NCBI GenBank assembly: GCA_949775045.1
Contig: OX459104.1
Coordinates: 10,773,655-10,837,654 of the forward strand
Origin: Metridium senile
Taxonomy: Eukaryota > Cnidaria > Anthozoa > Actiniaria > Metridiidae
Direction of reading: 5' to 3'
DNA: 64,000 bases
The notes under the pieces are model-generated. The model made no database searches, was not told where the DNA came from, and was given only the letters and a program-made list of their open reading frames with translations. The position numbers and the translations under genes are program-made. This document shows positions 10,557 to 23,366 of this stretch, in pieces (positions within the stretch are counted from its first letter, which is position 1; the number at the start of each line of letters is the position of its first letter).

Positions 10557-12832
10557 GGCGCCTTTCTCCGACGATATAAACTCGAATTAATGTATTATTG
10601 AACTCTCGAGTTAGATATATCTCAGATGTGGAGAACAACAGCTTCAATCAAGAATCCTCAGGTTCTAATAGTTTGGTAAATTATCCCTCAACGGACGCCT
10701 CAAAGCCACGACAGTGAATATGTGAGTAAAGTAGTGTTTTGCCTATAAAAAGTACATATTTTTCTGTACTGAGTATCAAAGTTAAATCATCTACATCTAA
10801 CATGCAGTTTATAAGCGTACATATAACGGTTAACCTTACTTGAATTAACTTACGTAAACTAAACTTAAACTCACGAGTTTGAAATGCTATTATAAGGTTA
10901 TTTAACGTTGTTATTCTGGTATTTCCTTATATTCAGGGAGAAATTCAATATTGGAGAAATCTAGCATCATCAGTTTGGCTCAAGATGTGACTACAAAGTA
11001 GTTTAAGAGGTAAGACTATAAAGACTTTATCATCATCTTCGTAATAAAATATTAAGTTATCATGAAATTATAATGGTTAAAATACTAGTTATACTGCACA
11101 CAAGCAACAGTAGTTTGTTTCTTAGTACAGTTTTATGTGTGCTATTTTCTACAGGCTATATTTATACCCACTATTGTTATATTTATATATTTTCAGATAT
11201 GGTTGAATAATTTGATTTGTAAATAAGAATTTGCAATGGAATACAACTGTATCACACTTTAGTAGCTTTGTTCTAATCTGTGACCGAGGTAAATGCATGT
11301 TGAGTGCGAGACCTTGAGTCTTGGTATCTCATGTCTGGTATGCATTGCTTGGTTACATTTTAGGCATTGTTGTTATTGTGTGTGGTTGTTCTAATCTGTG
11401 ACTGAGGTAAATGCATGTTGAGTGCGAGACCTTGAGTCTAGGTATCTCATGTCTGGTATGCATTGCTTGGTTACATTTTAGACATTGTTGTTATTGTGTG
11501 TGGTTGTTCTAATCTGTGACCGAGGTAAATGCATGTTGAGTGCGAGACCTTGAGTCTTGGTATCTCATGTCTGGTATGCATTGCTTGGTTACATTTTAGA
11601 CATTGTTGTTATTGTGTGTGGTTGTTCTAATCTGTGACCGAGGTAAATGCATGTTGAGTGCGAGACCTTGAGTCTTGGTATCTCATGTCTGGTATGCATT
11701 GCTTGGTTACATTTTAGGCATTGTTGTTATTGTGTGTGGTTGCTAATCTGTGATGTATTTATTTTATTTATTTATGGTTGGTCATCTATTTATTTATTAA
11801 TATATTTATTTATTATACATAAATAATATATATAACAATATATATTTTTCCACCTCAAGTTATTTTATGTTTTGTCCTCTTCTCTCTCTTTTTTTTTGAA
11901 CACATTTTGCTGCATGTATGTGTGATGTGTGGTGTACACATCTGGTTATATTCATTCATTTCTGTATTCCTTTATTTATCTATTATATATTACTATATTG
12001 ACTACTATAAAACGTACAAGCCTATCAAGCCTATAACTAACTAGTTTTAATTATTTACTTATCTTTTTGTCTTTTTTTGTGTGCTATATTTAGGCATTTT
12101 ATGCCAATTTTTTTTAAACAATTTTATTATAAATATTTGGATTTTAAAATGCTCACTTTTATATGCATCATATTTTGATTTGTTGAAGATTGTAAAGAGC
12201 CATTGGGCTATAGTGACATGGAGCTATATATATTTCAATGGAAACTAGCGAGTAAATTTGTACAGGCTGCATCGGTGTTTGATATAAACAATAGGTAATA
12301 GAATGAAATTTGTAGCACTGTAAAAAATGTTGCCTTAACTTTACTGATGGTTCAAGCTTTAGCACTTTGTTAGAGTCGATTATATATAGATAGATATATA
12401 TTTCATATTATTATCAATTTATGTATGTATATGCATGTGTTTGTTTATATATATATGTATTAATGTATGTTTTTGTGTTTTCATGCATATTTATGTAGTC
12501 CTTTATATATTTAATTATTTATTTTCCCCTTTCTTTAATCACAAATATATTTATTTCTCCAAGTACCGGTATTTCTTTTTTTTAAAAAATTAAAATTACT
12601 TTATCCATTAAAATTAAAATTACTTTATCCATTCATTATTTATTTATTATCATTTTTATTTATTTATTCCTGTGAGGTCATAGGGACTCCAAACAAGTAT
12701 ATATATATATCTATTCATTATTCATGTTTCATGAATTTTATAAGTAATATTGACTACAAATGTCTATTTTTTTTAATTGTTATTTTCAGAGACACCAACA
12801 TTGATGGTGAAGTAGAAAGTGCAGCCTCAGTT
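10557..12832 (+). ncRNA. Possible spliced non-coding transcript inside the CACTA-like element
   Basis: Candidate exons with good borders: 10558-10721 (atttcag| ... |gtgagt), about 10937-11008 (attcag| ... |gtaaga), one opening at about 11197 (ttttcag|) and about 12790-12832 (ttttcag| ... |gtaggag). The joined exons carry no long ORF. The last keeps about 15 open acidic codons, possibly a remnant of a lost gene. This is inference from splice motifs only. Confidence 0.3.
11271..11742. repeat. 118-bp tandem repeat, four copies
   Basis: Units start ttctaatctgtgaccgaggt at 11271, 11389, 11507 and 11625, exactly 118 bases apart and almost identical. They lie within the CACTA-like element and have no ORF. 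Confidence 0.96.
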
Positions 12833-13905
12833 GGTAGGAGTGGGGGAGGTGTATGATTTGACATAGTTTGACCTTAGAATCTGTTAACTCATTCATAGAT
12901 AAATACAATTTCAAATGCATAAACTGATCAAGGGCCTCCGGAAAATAACTCTATAGTGTAAGGTGTGCCTTGACTTGCTGCTCTGGGATTTGAGATTAGG
13001 CAATGCTGCTGTTGTATTATTTTTGACTTGTACACATGTTTACTAACAAGTTTAGTTTTTATATGATTCTATTGTTTCAAAAAAACTACAAAACTGTAAC
13101 TGCTTTTCCTAAAAGTTTAAAATTTCACTATATGTGTCATAATTGTCGCTCTCTTTGATGTAGAAAATAAGGCGTTTAGATTTGTTATTACTTTATTCGA
13201 AGGTTTTCAACTAATAGTCATCATCACTTTATGTATTATGAATTCATGGAATTAAATTTTCAGAAATATGTAGAAATTGTTTACTTATTCTTTATTACAT
13301 GTACAATGTACAGTAGATTGGTATTTTATAATGATGCATTATGTTATCAATATGTAACGGTTTATATGTTATGCAGAAGATAAGTTGATCTTTTGCAGAA
13401 CCAAAATAGACCTTATCAAAATTATTTCCATTTGGCGGGGCTGAAGCAGCTTTAAATGACCAAAATAGCCCTACCTTTGTTAACGTTTCAGCTCTATTAA
13501 AATTTAATTCTGCTCCTATAAACTCCAAAACAGCACCTCCATTATCCATAACAGACTTGGGTAGGTTCGTTTTAGCTCCTATTTGTAGGGTCAATTCATC
13601 CCTTATACTGGTTCCAATTCAGCCCTCTAGTAAATGAGCCAAATCAGCCCCAAAATATGTGCCATATTTTACTCACCGTTTCGAACCCACTTTTGGGGCT
13701 GATTCAGCTACATTGGGTTATCCAAAACAGACTTCGGTAGGGCCGTTTTAGCTCCCCCTATGAGGTTCAATTCAGCCCTTAAGCTAGGGTTCAATTCAGC
13801 CCTCTCGTAATAGGGCCAAATCAGCCCCGAAATATGTGCCATATTTTACTCACCGTTTCAGCCCCATTTTTGGGGCTGAATCAGCTCGGTCGAATTTACA
13901 GTGTA

Positions 13906-14060
13906 GGTGTCATTACCAAAAGAACAATTGGCCTACTTTCAGATTTGATCTATAATTATTCTACATTGAAGTGTTTATGTTTGAATCCACACGTGGCACT
14001 CAGGGCATATAGTTTAGTTAAAATGTATTCAAAAATATAGTGTCCACCCATAAAAAAATA
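13906..14060. other. Short spacer upstream of host copy A
   Basis: The first bases (ggtgtcattaccaaaa after the TA) align with aaagccattatcaaaa upstream of copy B, which confirms the boundary of the CACTA-like insertion. No gene is seen. Confidence 0.6.
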
Positions 14061-16384
14061 TTGTATCAACCCATTAATTAATTATAAACAATATCAGAGT
14101 GTCCACCCATAAAAAAACATCCGAGCGTACACGCAAAAAAAAAAATATCACAGTGAACACCAATAAAAAATATATATTTGGCTAAATTTTAATCGGTATC
14201 GTGCTTTAGACCACTTTATTCAACGTACCATTTAATGTTTTTACATCTTCACGTTTTCCGAGACAGGTCCTTCATATTTTCAAAAGTATTTAATTGTTAT
14301 TGTTTAAACTGAACTTTTGTGTTTTACGTTGTGGAGTTACACAGCGCTCCATTTTAGGCACTTTAATCTCCCTACTAATATCAATTTGTTGTATGCTGCA
14401 AAGGAACCAGGGGACTCATTGTCTTTAGCGAATCATGACTTCTTAGTATAAACAATGGCTTGAAATGATGCAAACAAACTTAGTCTTGATGTCATGAAAA
14501 CTAAATTATTTATAAAATTATATAAGTTGTTGTCATATCAATAATTTTCCCAAATAAATTTATCGTTCATAGGCTCCTCCTTATATAGTATAGTCATACA
14601 TATTTTTAATTAAAATACAAAAAAACTCGCACATATGTGAATATCTCGACTAAAATTGATCTATATTTTTCCTTGATCTATTAGATACAGACGGGGGGCA
14701 AATGAAAGGGGATTCTTTGACGCTTTCTTTTGGAATATATTATTTTACATTTTTACGCTTTCTTTTTTAATAGCAACATGCATGGTCCTACAAAAATAGG
14801 CACATAGGCGCTAAGCGAGAGATTAAATACATACCATTTTTTTCCCTCGTCTAGGGTACTATAACTGAACTAATTGGATTAAAAAACGGACACGTCTCGA
14901 ACGGGTTTGTAGTAGTACAATAGATAATATCACAAAAAATCGATGAAGGTTTTGACTGAAAATCAAAACAAAAAATTGTTATCATTTCTACTTTTCTTCA
15001 CTGCTTAAGACAAATTACACAAAGAATGGGACAAACTCAAATGATTTTAGCTTTTAATAGAGGCAGTCCGTAAATATCGACCAGAGTGTGCAATAGGCGA
15101 AAACTCCAAAATGCTCGTATATATACATCATTTCAAATGAGAGTGGAATGCATTGCGCTTTCTTTGGGAATATATTATTTTAAATTACGCTTTCTTTTTC
15201 ATTTAGAATCATGTATAGTCCTAGAAAAACAAGCACATAGGCGCTAAGCGAGAGATTAAATAAAAATTATTTTTTTCCATCGTATAGAGTACTATACCTA
15301 ACCTAATTGGATTAAAAACACACACACGTCTCGAACGTGCTTTAGCTTATTAAATTAATTTTAAAGGTTTGTAGTAGTATGATATATAATATAACAAATA
15401 ATTGATGCAGACTTTGACTAAACAAACACAGCAAATAAACTGTTATCATTGCTACTTTTCCTCACTCCTTAAAAAAAAGAATGTGAAAAACTCAAATTAT
15501 TTTCCCCTTGAATAATGCCTACAACTGATGTTTACAATAGAAATGGTCGAACTAACCAAATGTATCTTTTATGCAATCGCACGAAACAACAAGTTATAAA
15601 AATATGACTCGTATTTTCCATCTTTCTAAATTGAACAGAAACTGAAAGCTCGATGATGAAATATTAATTCCACCCATAAAAAATACCACCCCTAGAGTCC
15701 CCACCCCTAAAAAAATATTGGTCTCCGATGCACCCATGTAGAAATATCGGTGTTTTTTTTATCAATTTTAAAATATCCCTGTGTTAACAAAGTTATTGAG
15801 CCTGTCAAAAATCATCTAGAGCTTTTGTCGACGTTTTAGCCATATAGAAATTCCTATCGTACACGATATATTTGTGCATGCATGTTTACGCAAAATGTCA
15901 ACTTGAATTTGAATTGTAAATATCGATGTTCCTATGGTATTAAATGTTTGAAAAGCTATTTGGAACCAACTGTATGATGTTTTGAGGGAGCATAATATTT
16001 TGACCAAATTTCAATTGATATCGTGGTTCATAACTCTTCATTCAATTTACCTTAACCATTGAATTTTAACTTTTTGACACCACTTAAAATAAAAATGGAA
16101 CAAGAAAATTGACATTGGGTTAACACATTTAATTTAATTTACCTAAATGGTGTTTATGTTATCATTGACCATGGTATACTAAGCAAAATAGAACTGCATA
16201 CATTGTTTTTCGGGAAAAAAACCATCATATTTTTAAAAGCATTTAATTGTTATCGTTTATATAGTATATAATTGTGAACTTTTGTATCCAACGTTGTGGA
16301 GTTACCAGCGATCCATTTCATGCCCTCTAATGTCCCTACTTTATAATTAATGAAATACCAAATTGTATGCAGATAATTCCAAGT

Positions 16385-19120
16385 AGTATCCACCCATAAA
16401 AAAATATAGTGTCCACCCATAAAAAATATAGTGTCCAACCATCAAAAAATATAGTGTCCACCCATCAAAAAATATTGTATCAACCCATTAATTAATTATA
16501 AACAATATCAGAGTGTCCACCCATAAAAAAATATCCGAGCGTACACGCAAAAAAAAATATCAGAGTGAACACCAATAAAAAATATATATTTGGCTAAATT
16601 TCAATCGGTATCGTGCTTTAGACCACTTTATTCAACGTATACCATTTAATGTTTTTGCTTCTTCACGTTTTACGGGACAGGTCCTTCATATTTTCAAAAG
16701 TATTTAATTGTTATTGTTTAAACTGAAATTTTGTGTTTTACGTTGTGGAGTTGCACATCCCTCCATTTTAGGCACTTTAATCTCCCTACTAATACCAATT
16801 TGTTGTATGCTGCGAGGGAACCAGGGGATTCATTGTCTTTAGCGAATCATATCTTGGTATAAACAATGGCTTGAAATGATGCGAACAAACTTAGTCTTGA
16901 TGTCTTAAAAACTAAATTATTTATAAAATTATATAAGTTGTTGTCATATCAATAATTTTCCGAAATAAATTTATCGTTCATGGGCTCCTCCTTATATAGT
17001 ATAGTCATACATATTTTTAATTAAAATACAAAAAAACTCGCACATATGTGAATATCTCGACTAAAATTGATCTTTATTATTCCTTGATCTATTAGATACA
17101 GACGGGGGGGGGGGGGGGGGGGGCAAATGAAAGGGGATTCTTTGACGCTTTCTTTTGGAATATATTATTTTACATTTTTACGCTTTCTTTTTTAATAGCA
17201 ACATGCATGGTCCTACAAAAATAGGAACATAGGCGCTAAGCGAGAGATTAAATACATACCATTTTTTTCCCTCGTCTAGGGTACTATAACTGAACTAATT
17301 GGATTAAAAAACGGACACGTCTCGAACGGGTTTGTAGTAGTACAATAGATAATATCACAAAAAATCGATGTAGGTTTTGACTGAAAATCAAAACAAAAAA
17401 TTGTTATCATTTCTACTTTTCTTCACTGCTTAAGACAAATTACACAAAGAATGGGACAAACTCAAATGATTTTAGCTTTTAATAGAGGCAGTCCGTAAAT
17501 ATCGACCAGAGTGTGCAATAGGCGAAAACTCCAAAATGCTCGTATATATACATCATTTCAAATGAGAGTGGAATGCATTGCGCTTTCTTTGGGAATATAT
17601 TATTTTAAATTACGCTTTCTTTTTCATTTAGAATCATGTATAGTCCTAGAAAAACAAGCACATAGGCGCTAAGCGAGAGATTAAATAAAAATTATTTTTT
17701 TCCATCGTATAGAGTACTATACCTAACCTAATTGGATTAAAAACACACACACGTCTCGAACGTGCTTTAGCTTATTAAATTAATTTTAAAGGTTTGTAGT
17801 AGTATGATATATAATATAACAAACAATTGATGCAGACTTTGACTAAACAAACACAGCAAAGAAACTGTTATCATTGCTACTTTTCCTCACTCCTTAAGAA
17901 AAAGAATGTGAAAAACACAAATAATTTTCCCTTGAATAATGCCTATAACTGATGTTTACAATAGAAATGGTCGAACTAACCAAATGTATCTTTTATGCAT
18001 TCACACGAAACAACAAGTTATAAAAATATGACTCGCATTTTCCATCTTTCTAAATTGAACAGAAACTGAAAGCTCGATGATGAAATATTAATTCCACCCA
18101 TAAAAAATACAACCCCTAAAAAAATATTGGTCTCCGATGCACCCATGTAGAAATATGGGTGTTTTTTATCAATTTTAAAATGTCCCTGTGTTAACAAAGT
18201 TATTGAGCCTGTCACAAATCATCTAGAGCTTTTGTCGACATTTTAGCCATATATAAATTCCTATCGTACACGATATATTTGGGCATGCATGTTTACGCAA
18301 AATGTCAACTTGAATTTGAATTGTAAATATCGATGTTCCTATGGTATTAAAATGTTTGAAAAGCTATTTGGAACCAACTGTATGATGTTTTGAGGGAGCA
18401 TAATATTTTGACCAAATTTCAATTGATATCGTGGTTCATAACTCTTCATTCAATTTACCTTAACCATTGAATTTTAACTTTTTGACACCACTTAAAATAA
18501 AAATGGAACAAGAAAATTGACATTGGGTTAACACATTTCATTTAATTTACCTAAATGGTGTTTATGTTATCATTGACCATGGTATACTAAGCAAAATAGA
18601 ACTGCGTACATTGTTTTTCGGGAAAAACCCATCATATTTTTAAAAGCATTTAATTGTTATCGTTTATATAGTATATAATGGTGAACTTTTGTATCCAACG
18701 TTGTGGAGTTACCAGCGATCCATTTCATGCCCTCTAATGTCCCTACTTTATAAGTAATGAAATACCAAATTGTATGCAGATAATACCAAGTAGTGTCCAC
18801 CCATAAAAACATATAGTGTCCACCCATAAAAAAATATAGTGTCCACCCATCAAAAAATATAGTGTCCACCCATAAAAAAATATAGTGTCCAACCATCAAA
18901 ATATATAGTGTCCACCCATAAAAAAAAAATATAGTGTCTACCCATAAAAAAATATAGTGTCCACCCTTCAAAAAATATAGTGTCCACCCATCAAAAAATA
19001 TAGTGTCCACCCATAAAAAAATATAGTTTCCACCCATCAAAAAATATAGTGTCCACCCATCAAAAAATATAGTGTCCTCCCATCAAAAAATATAGTGTCC
19101 ACCCATCAAAAAATATTGTA
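16385..19120. repeat. GTGTCCACCCATAAAAAA short tandem clusters
   Basis: Units of about 23-25 bases (atagtgtccacccataaaaa, alternating with catcaaaaaa) occur as about four copies near 16385-16470 and about fourteen copies at 18790-19120. The minus-strand Gly/Trp/Tyr-rich ORFs here are repeat artefacts. Confidence 0.93.
17104..17123. repeat. Poly-G tract
   Basis: About 20 G residues replace the six seen at the same place in unit 1 (near 14693) and unit 3 (near 19756). This is a recent expansion or an assembly error. Confidence 0.9.
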
Positions 19121-20071
19121 TCAACCCCAATAATTAATTATAAACAATATCATAGTGTCCGCCCATAAAAAAATATCCGAGCGTACACGCAAAAAAAGAA
19201 AAAAAATATCAGAGTGAACACCAATAAAAAATATATATTTGGCTAAATTTTAATCGGTATCGTGCTTTAGACCACTTTATTCAACGTATATCATTTAATG
19301 TTTTTGCTTCTTCACGTTTTCCGGAATAGGTCCTTCATATTTTCAAAAGTATTTAATTGTTATTGTTTAAACTGAACTTTTGTGTTTTACGTTGTGGAGT
19401 TACACAGCACTCCAATTTAGGCACTTTAATCTCCCTACTAATACCAATTTGTTGTATGCTGCGAGGGAACCAGGGGATTCATTGTCTTTAGCGAATCATG
19501 ACTTCTTAGAGTTATACAATGGCTTAAAATGATGCGAAAAACTAAGTCTTGATGTCTTGAAAACTAAATTATTTATAAAATTATATAAGTTGTTGTCATA
19601 TCAATAATTTTCCCAAATAAATTTATCGTTCATAGGCTCCTCCTTATATAGTATAGTCATACATATTTTTAATAAAATACAAAAAAAACTCGCACATATG
19701 TGAATATCTCGACTAAAATTGATCTATATTATTCCTTGATCTATTAGATACAGACGGGGGGCAAATGAAAGGGGATTCTTTGACGCTTTCTTTTGGAATA
19801 TATTATTTTACATTTTTACGCTTTCTTTTTTAATAGCAACATGCATGGTCCTACAAAAATAGGCACATAGGCGCTAAGCGAGAGATTAAATACATACCAT
19901 TTTTTTCCCTCGTCTAGGGTACTATAACTGAACTAATTGGATTAAAAAACGGACACGTCTCGAACGGGTTTGTAGTAGTACAATAGATAATTTCACAAAA
20001 AATCGATGAAGGTTTTGACTGAAAATCAAAACAAAAAATTGTTATCATTTCTACTTTTCTTCACTGCTTAA

Positions 20072-20996
20072 GGTAGTTCGGGCGTCATAGATTCTATCGT
20101 TAGATATTTTTGAAACTTCTCATGTAAAAAGAGCAAACTAAGTTAAGTTCAAAACTAAAATAAAAATAATGGGTCACCGTGCTCGTTTCGGAGATAAGGG
20201 CGGTAGACTGGGGCCCATTTTTTGTCATTTTTTGTGACAAAAATTGTCGGAATGTGAAACATAAAACGCTATTTATTCTATTTTTCCCGATAACAAACTT
20301 TTTAACAAGCATTTGCAAAAGAAAGACACTTTCCTAACAAACATATTATTTGCCATGTTTTACTCAAGAAAATCCTTTGGGCAAAAAAATACTGCGAAAA
20401 GTACGTGCATGTCGAGAATTTTGATGCAAAAATAAACTCAAAATGTGAAAAATACCACATTTTGCGCTCGAAAACCATATCATTTTTATTTCACGGAATG
20501 AAGAGTTCTGATAAGGGAAATCCATCTATAAAATAAAAATGGGGTGACACCACGCTCTTTTCCGAGTTATAGCACGAAAACACTTTAAAATGTATATTTC
20601 GTGAACCTGTTTTTTGTCCGTGCGGGACTGGTAACTAGTTCCCTATAAGATCATCGAAACAAACTTTAACATTTTTTGGTCCGCTAATATCTCTAGAATC
20701 GATGTAAAGCTAATTATGACCAGTTTAATTCGTAATTCTTGCCCAAAACACTAATTTATGTGACGCATTATAGTTCCAAAAATCGACACTAAAACGACTC
20801 GGATTTGAACGCGAAAAAATCATGAATTTAACGAAAAATCTTGATTTCTCGTGAATGCGCGTCTAAATTCAGGAGATTTTTTGCTGAGATGATGTGCTTG
20901 TCTTGTGAATGCATAACGTTCCCATGATTTTCAAATCGGAAAATAATAAAAGCTAAAAAACGAAATTATGTGATTACGGCTGGGTCCCGAACTACC
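20072..20996. mobile_element. 925-bp TTAA (piggyBac-like) MITE
   Basis: Ends GGTAGTTCGGG and CCCGAACTACC are flanked by TTAA at 20068-20071 and 20997-21000. The two sister units read cactgcttaagacaaatt without interruption near 15001 and 17427, giving two independent empty sites. The interior is non-coding and contains a ggggtgacacc segment and scattered tgacg motifs. Confidence 0.92.
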
Positions 20997-22232
20997 TTAA
21001 GAAAAATTACACAAAGAATGGGACAAACTCAAATGATTTTAGCTTTTAATAGAGGCAGTCCGTAAATATCGACCAGAGTGTGCAATAGGTGAAAATCCAA
21101 AATGCTCATATATATACATCATTTCAAATGAGAGTGGAATGCTTTGCGCTTTCTTTGGGAATATATTATTTTAAATTACGCTTTCTTTTTCATTTAGAAT
21201 CATGTATAGTCCTAGAAAAACAAGCACATAGGCGCTAAGCGAGAGAATAAATAGATATTATTTTTTCCATCGTATAGAGTACTATACCTAACCTAATTGG
21301 ATTAAAAACACACACATGTCTCGAACGTGCTTTAGCTTATTAAATTAATTTTAAAGGTTTGTAGTAGTATGTTAGATAATATAACAAATAATTGATGCAG
21401 ACTTTGACTAAACAAACACAGGAAAGAAACTGTTATGGTTGCTACTTTTCCTCACTCCTTAAGAAAAAGAATGTGAAAAACACAAATAATTTTCCCTTGA
21501 ATAATGCCTATAACTGATGTTTACAATAGAAATGGTCGAACAACCCAAATGTATCTTTTATGCATTCACACGAAACAACAAGTTATAAAAATATGACTCG
21601 CATTTTCCATCTTTCTAAATTGAACAGAAACTGAAAGCTCGATGATGAAATATTAATTCCACCCATAAATAAATACCACCCCTAGAGTCTCCACCCCTAA
21701 AAAAATATTGGTCTCCGATGCACCCATGTAGAAATATGGGTGTTTTTTATCAATTTTAAAATGTCCCTGTGTTAACAAAGTTATTGAGCCTGTCATAAAT
21801 CATCTAGAGCTTTTGTCGACGTTTTAGCCATATAGAAATTCCAATCGTACACGATATATTTGTGCATGCATGTTTACATTTGTGAACATGAACTGCACTT
21901 TTCGCAAAATGTCAACTTGAATTTGAATTGTAAATATCGATGTTCCTATGGTATTAAAATGTTTGAAAAGCTATTTGGAACCAACTGTATGATGTTTTGA
22001 GGGAGCATAATATTTTGACTAAATTTCAATTGATATCGTCGGTGGTTCATAACTCTTCATTCAATTTACCTTAACCATTGAATTTTAACTTTTTGACACC
22101 ACTTAAAATAAAAATGGAACAAGAAAATTGACATTGGGTTAACAAATTTCATTTAATTTACCTAAATGGTGTTTATGTTATCATTGACCATGGTATACTA
22201 AGCAAACTAGAACTGCATGCATTGTTTCATCG

Positions 22233-23136
22233 GGGTTTCAAACCCATGCACGTGGTACAAATAGTGTGCTCACATTGGTTGATTAGCTCATGAATTATTA
22301 ATGAGTTTGAGAATTCCATTTCAAAATAACTTTTTGTTTTGTTTTGAACTGATTTGGCATGACTTCTTTTTGTAAATCTAATACGATCAAAAGTTGTTTT
22401 TGTTTTACAAAGAAATGTTTTAAAATTTCCTTTTTTCCTTTTAATATATAGTTACCATCCTATTGAGGTCTAGTTCAAATAATGTTTTTTTGTCAATTTG
22501 AAGCTCAAAATCTTGATTTTTCTCAGCGATTTGTCTTGTTTTTGAAGCAAATTTGTGCCTTAACGACTTGGAATTGGCAAACGCGCCAAAAATAGAACTT
22601 GTCACGTTAACGTGTCGTGCCACAAAGTCACAAATAAAATCAAAAAATTAATCTTTCAGAAACGCGTGGAAAAAAAAAAATTTTTTCGCTAGAAACGCTA
22701 TAGTGATATAGTCAACAATTCGTTATGCATAAAAAGTATCTTTTTCATAATCTTTAGCAAAAAGCTTGAAAAATATAGTTGACTTACGGTCAAAAATATA
22801 AATATTCCAGATTAATATTTCTCTTTTTTTTTTCGTGAGTAACCTTGAACAGTAAGAAATAGTATTTCTTTCAAATACAAACAAATACGCCTACGTCATC
22901 ATGTACAGCTTTTATGAACCGTGCACAAAAACTATTTACATGCACATATTGATGTTGTAAAGAAAAAATAAACTGGGAGCTCTGCTATTAAGTATTACTT
23001 AATTTGTATATTAAAGATTATAGGTAAGTATTATGAAACTATGAACCATAAGATTTCAAGCAGTTTCCTTTGTTAGTTACTTTTATTCCATTTTGTTATT
23101 TTTTGAGTCGACACATGATAGTTCCACTTTATTCTA
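22233..23136. other. 3' flank of host copy B with dispersed repeats
   Basis: Positions 22310-22636 are the inverted copy of 1876-2168. Positions 22690-23030 match 3900-4260 directly. AT-rich, no ORF of note. It includes the 3' untranslated region of copy B. Confidence 0.6.
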
Positions 23137-23366
23137 TCAAACTTTTATCAAGACATAGGGAGGATAAGCGGTATCCTTTATGTTATCATAAGGTACTCGT
23201 ATTGTGGAATTTATACACTTAAAGCAAGCTCTAATTCCTGTGCCCCACCATTCGACAGCCTTACAGTCAACGGTACATGCATCCATACACTGTTGTTTGG
23301 TTGTAGGCTTTCCAATAAGGACACGATTAGCAATTGTGCACCAGTATGGAGTGTATTCTTTCCAAG
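23137..23366 (-). CDS. Copy B terminal exon, cysteine-rich
   Basis: The acceptor is ttattttag|CT. It encodes 76 codons including TGA at 23137-23139. A W-K-E-Y-T-P-Y-W-C start is followed by a PAN/apple-like cysteine pattern and a hydrophobic end (P-P-Y-V-L-I-K-V). The first two bases complete an Ala codon with the G of the previous exon. Confidence 0.85.

Larger units (their letters stand above)
9322..13903. mobile_element. CACTA-like non-autonomous transposon, 4,582 bp
   Basis: Perfect terminal inverted repeats of 32 bases begin CACTGTAAATTCGACCGAGC at 9322 and end at 13903, flanked by TA (9320-9321, 13904-13905). Copy B at about 62770-62800 is the uninserted site. Both ends hold hundreds of bases of degenerate subterminal motifs (GGGCCGTTTTGG, TTCAGCCC, AAAACAGCCC in both directions). 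No transposase is present. A CpG-rich patch at 10360-10440 and several well-formed splice sites suggest a spliced, mostly non-coding transcript. The CAC terminus and subterminal repeats favour CACTA/EnSpm; Chapaev-type elements also start CACTG. Confidence 0.88.
14061..22232. repeat. Three tandem 2.2-2.6-kb units
   Basis: The marker atattgtatcaaccc recurs at 14061, 16469 and 19113. Units 1 and 2 are 2,408 and 2,644 bases; unit 3 is about 2.2 kb once its 925-base insertion is removed. The units are highly similar throughout. Each holds an internal diverged duplication offset by about 440 bases (aggcgctaagcgagagatta occurs twice per unit). No unit encodes a protein. The differences are an expanded G tract in unit 2, expanded 25-base repeats at its end and the insertion in unit 3. 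Confidence 0.93.

Noticed and set aside
18657..19040. 127-codon Gly/Trp/Tyr-rich minus-strand ORF
   Set aside because: It is a translation of the 25-base GTGTCCACCC repeats and varies with repeat number among the units.
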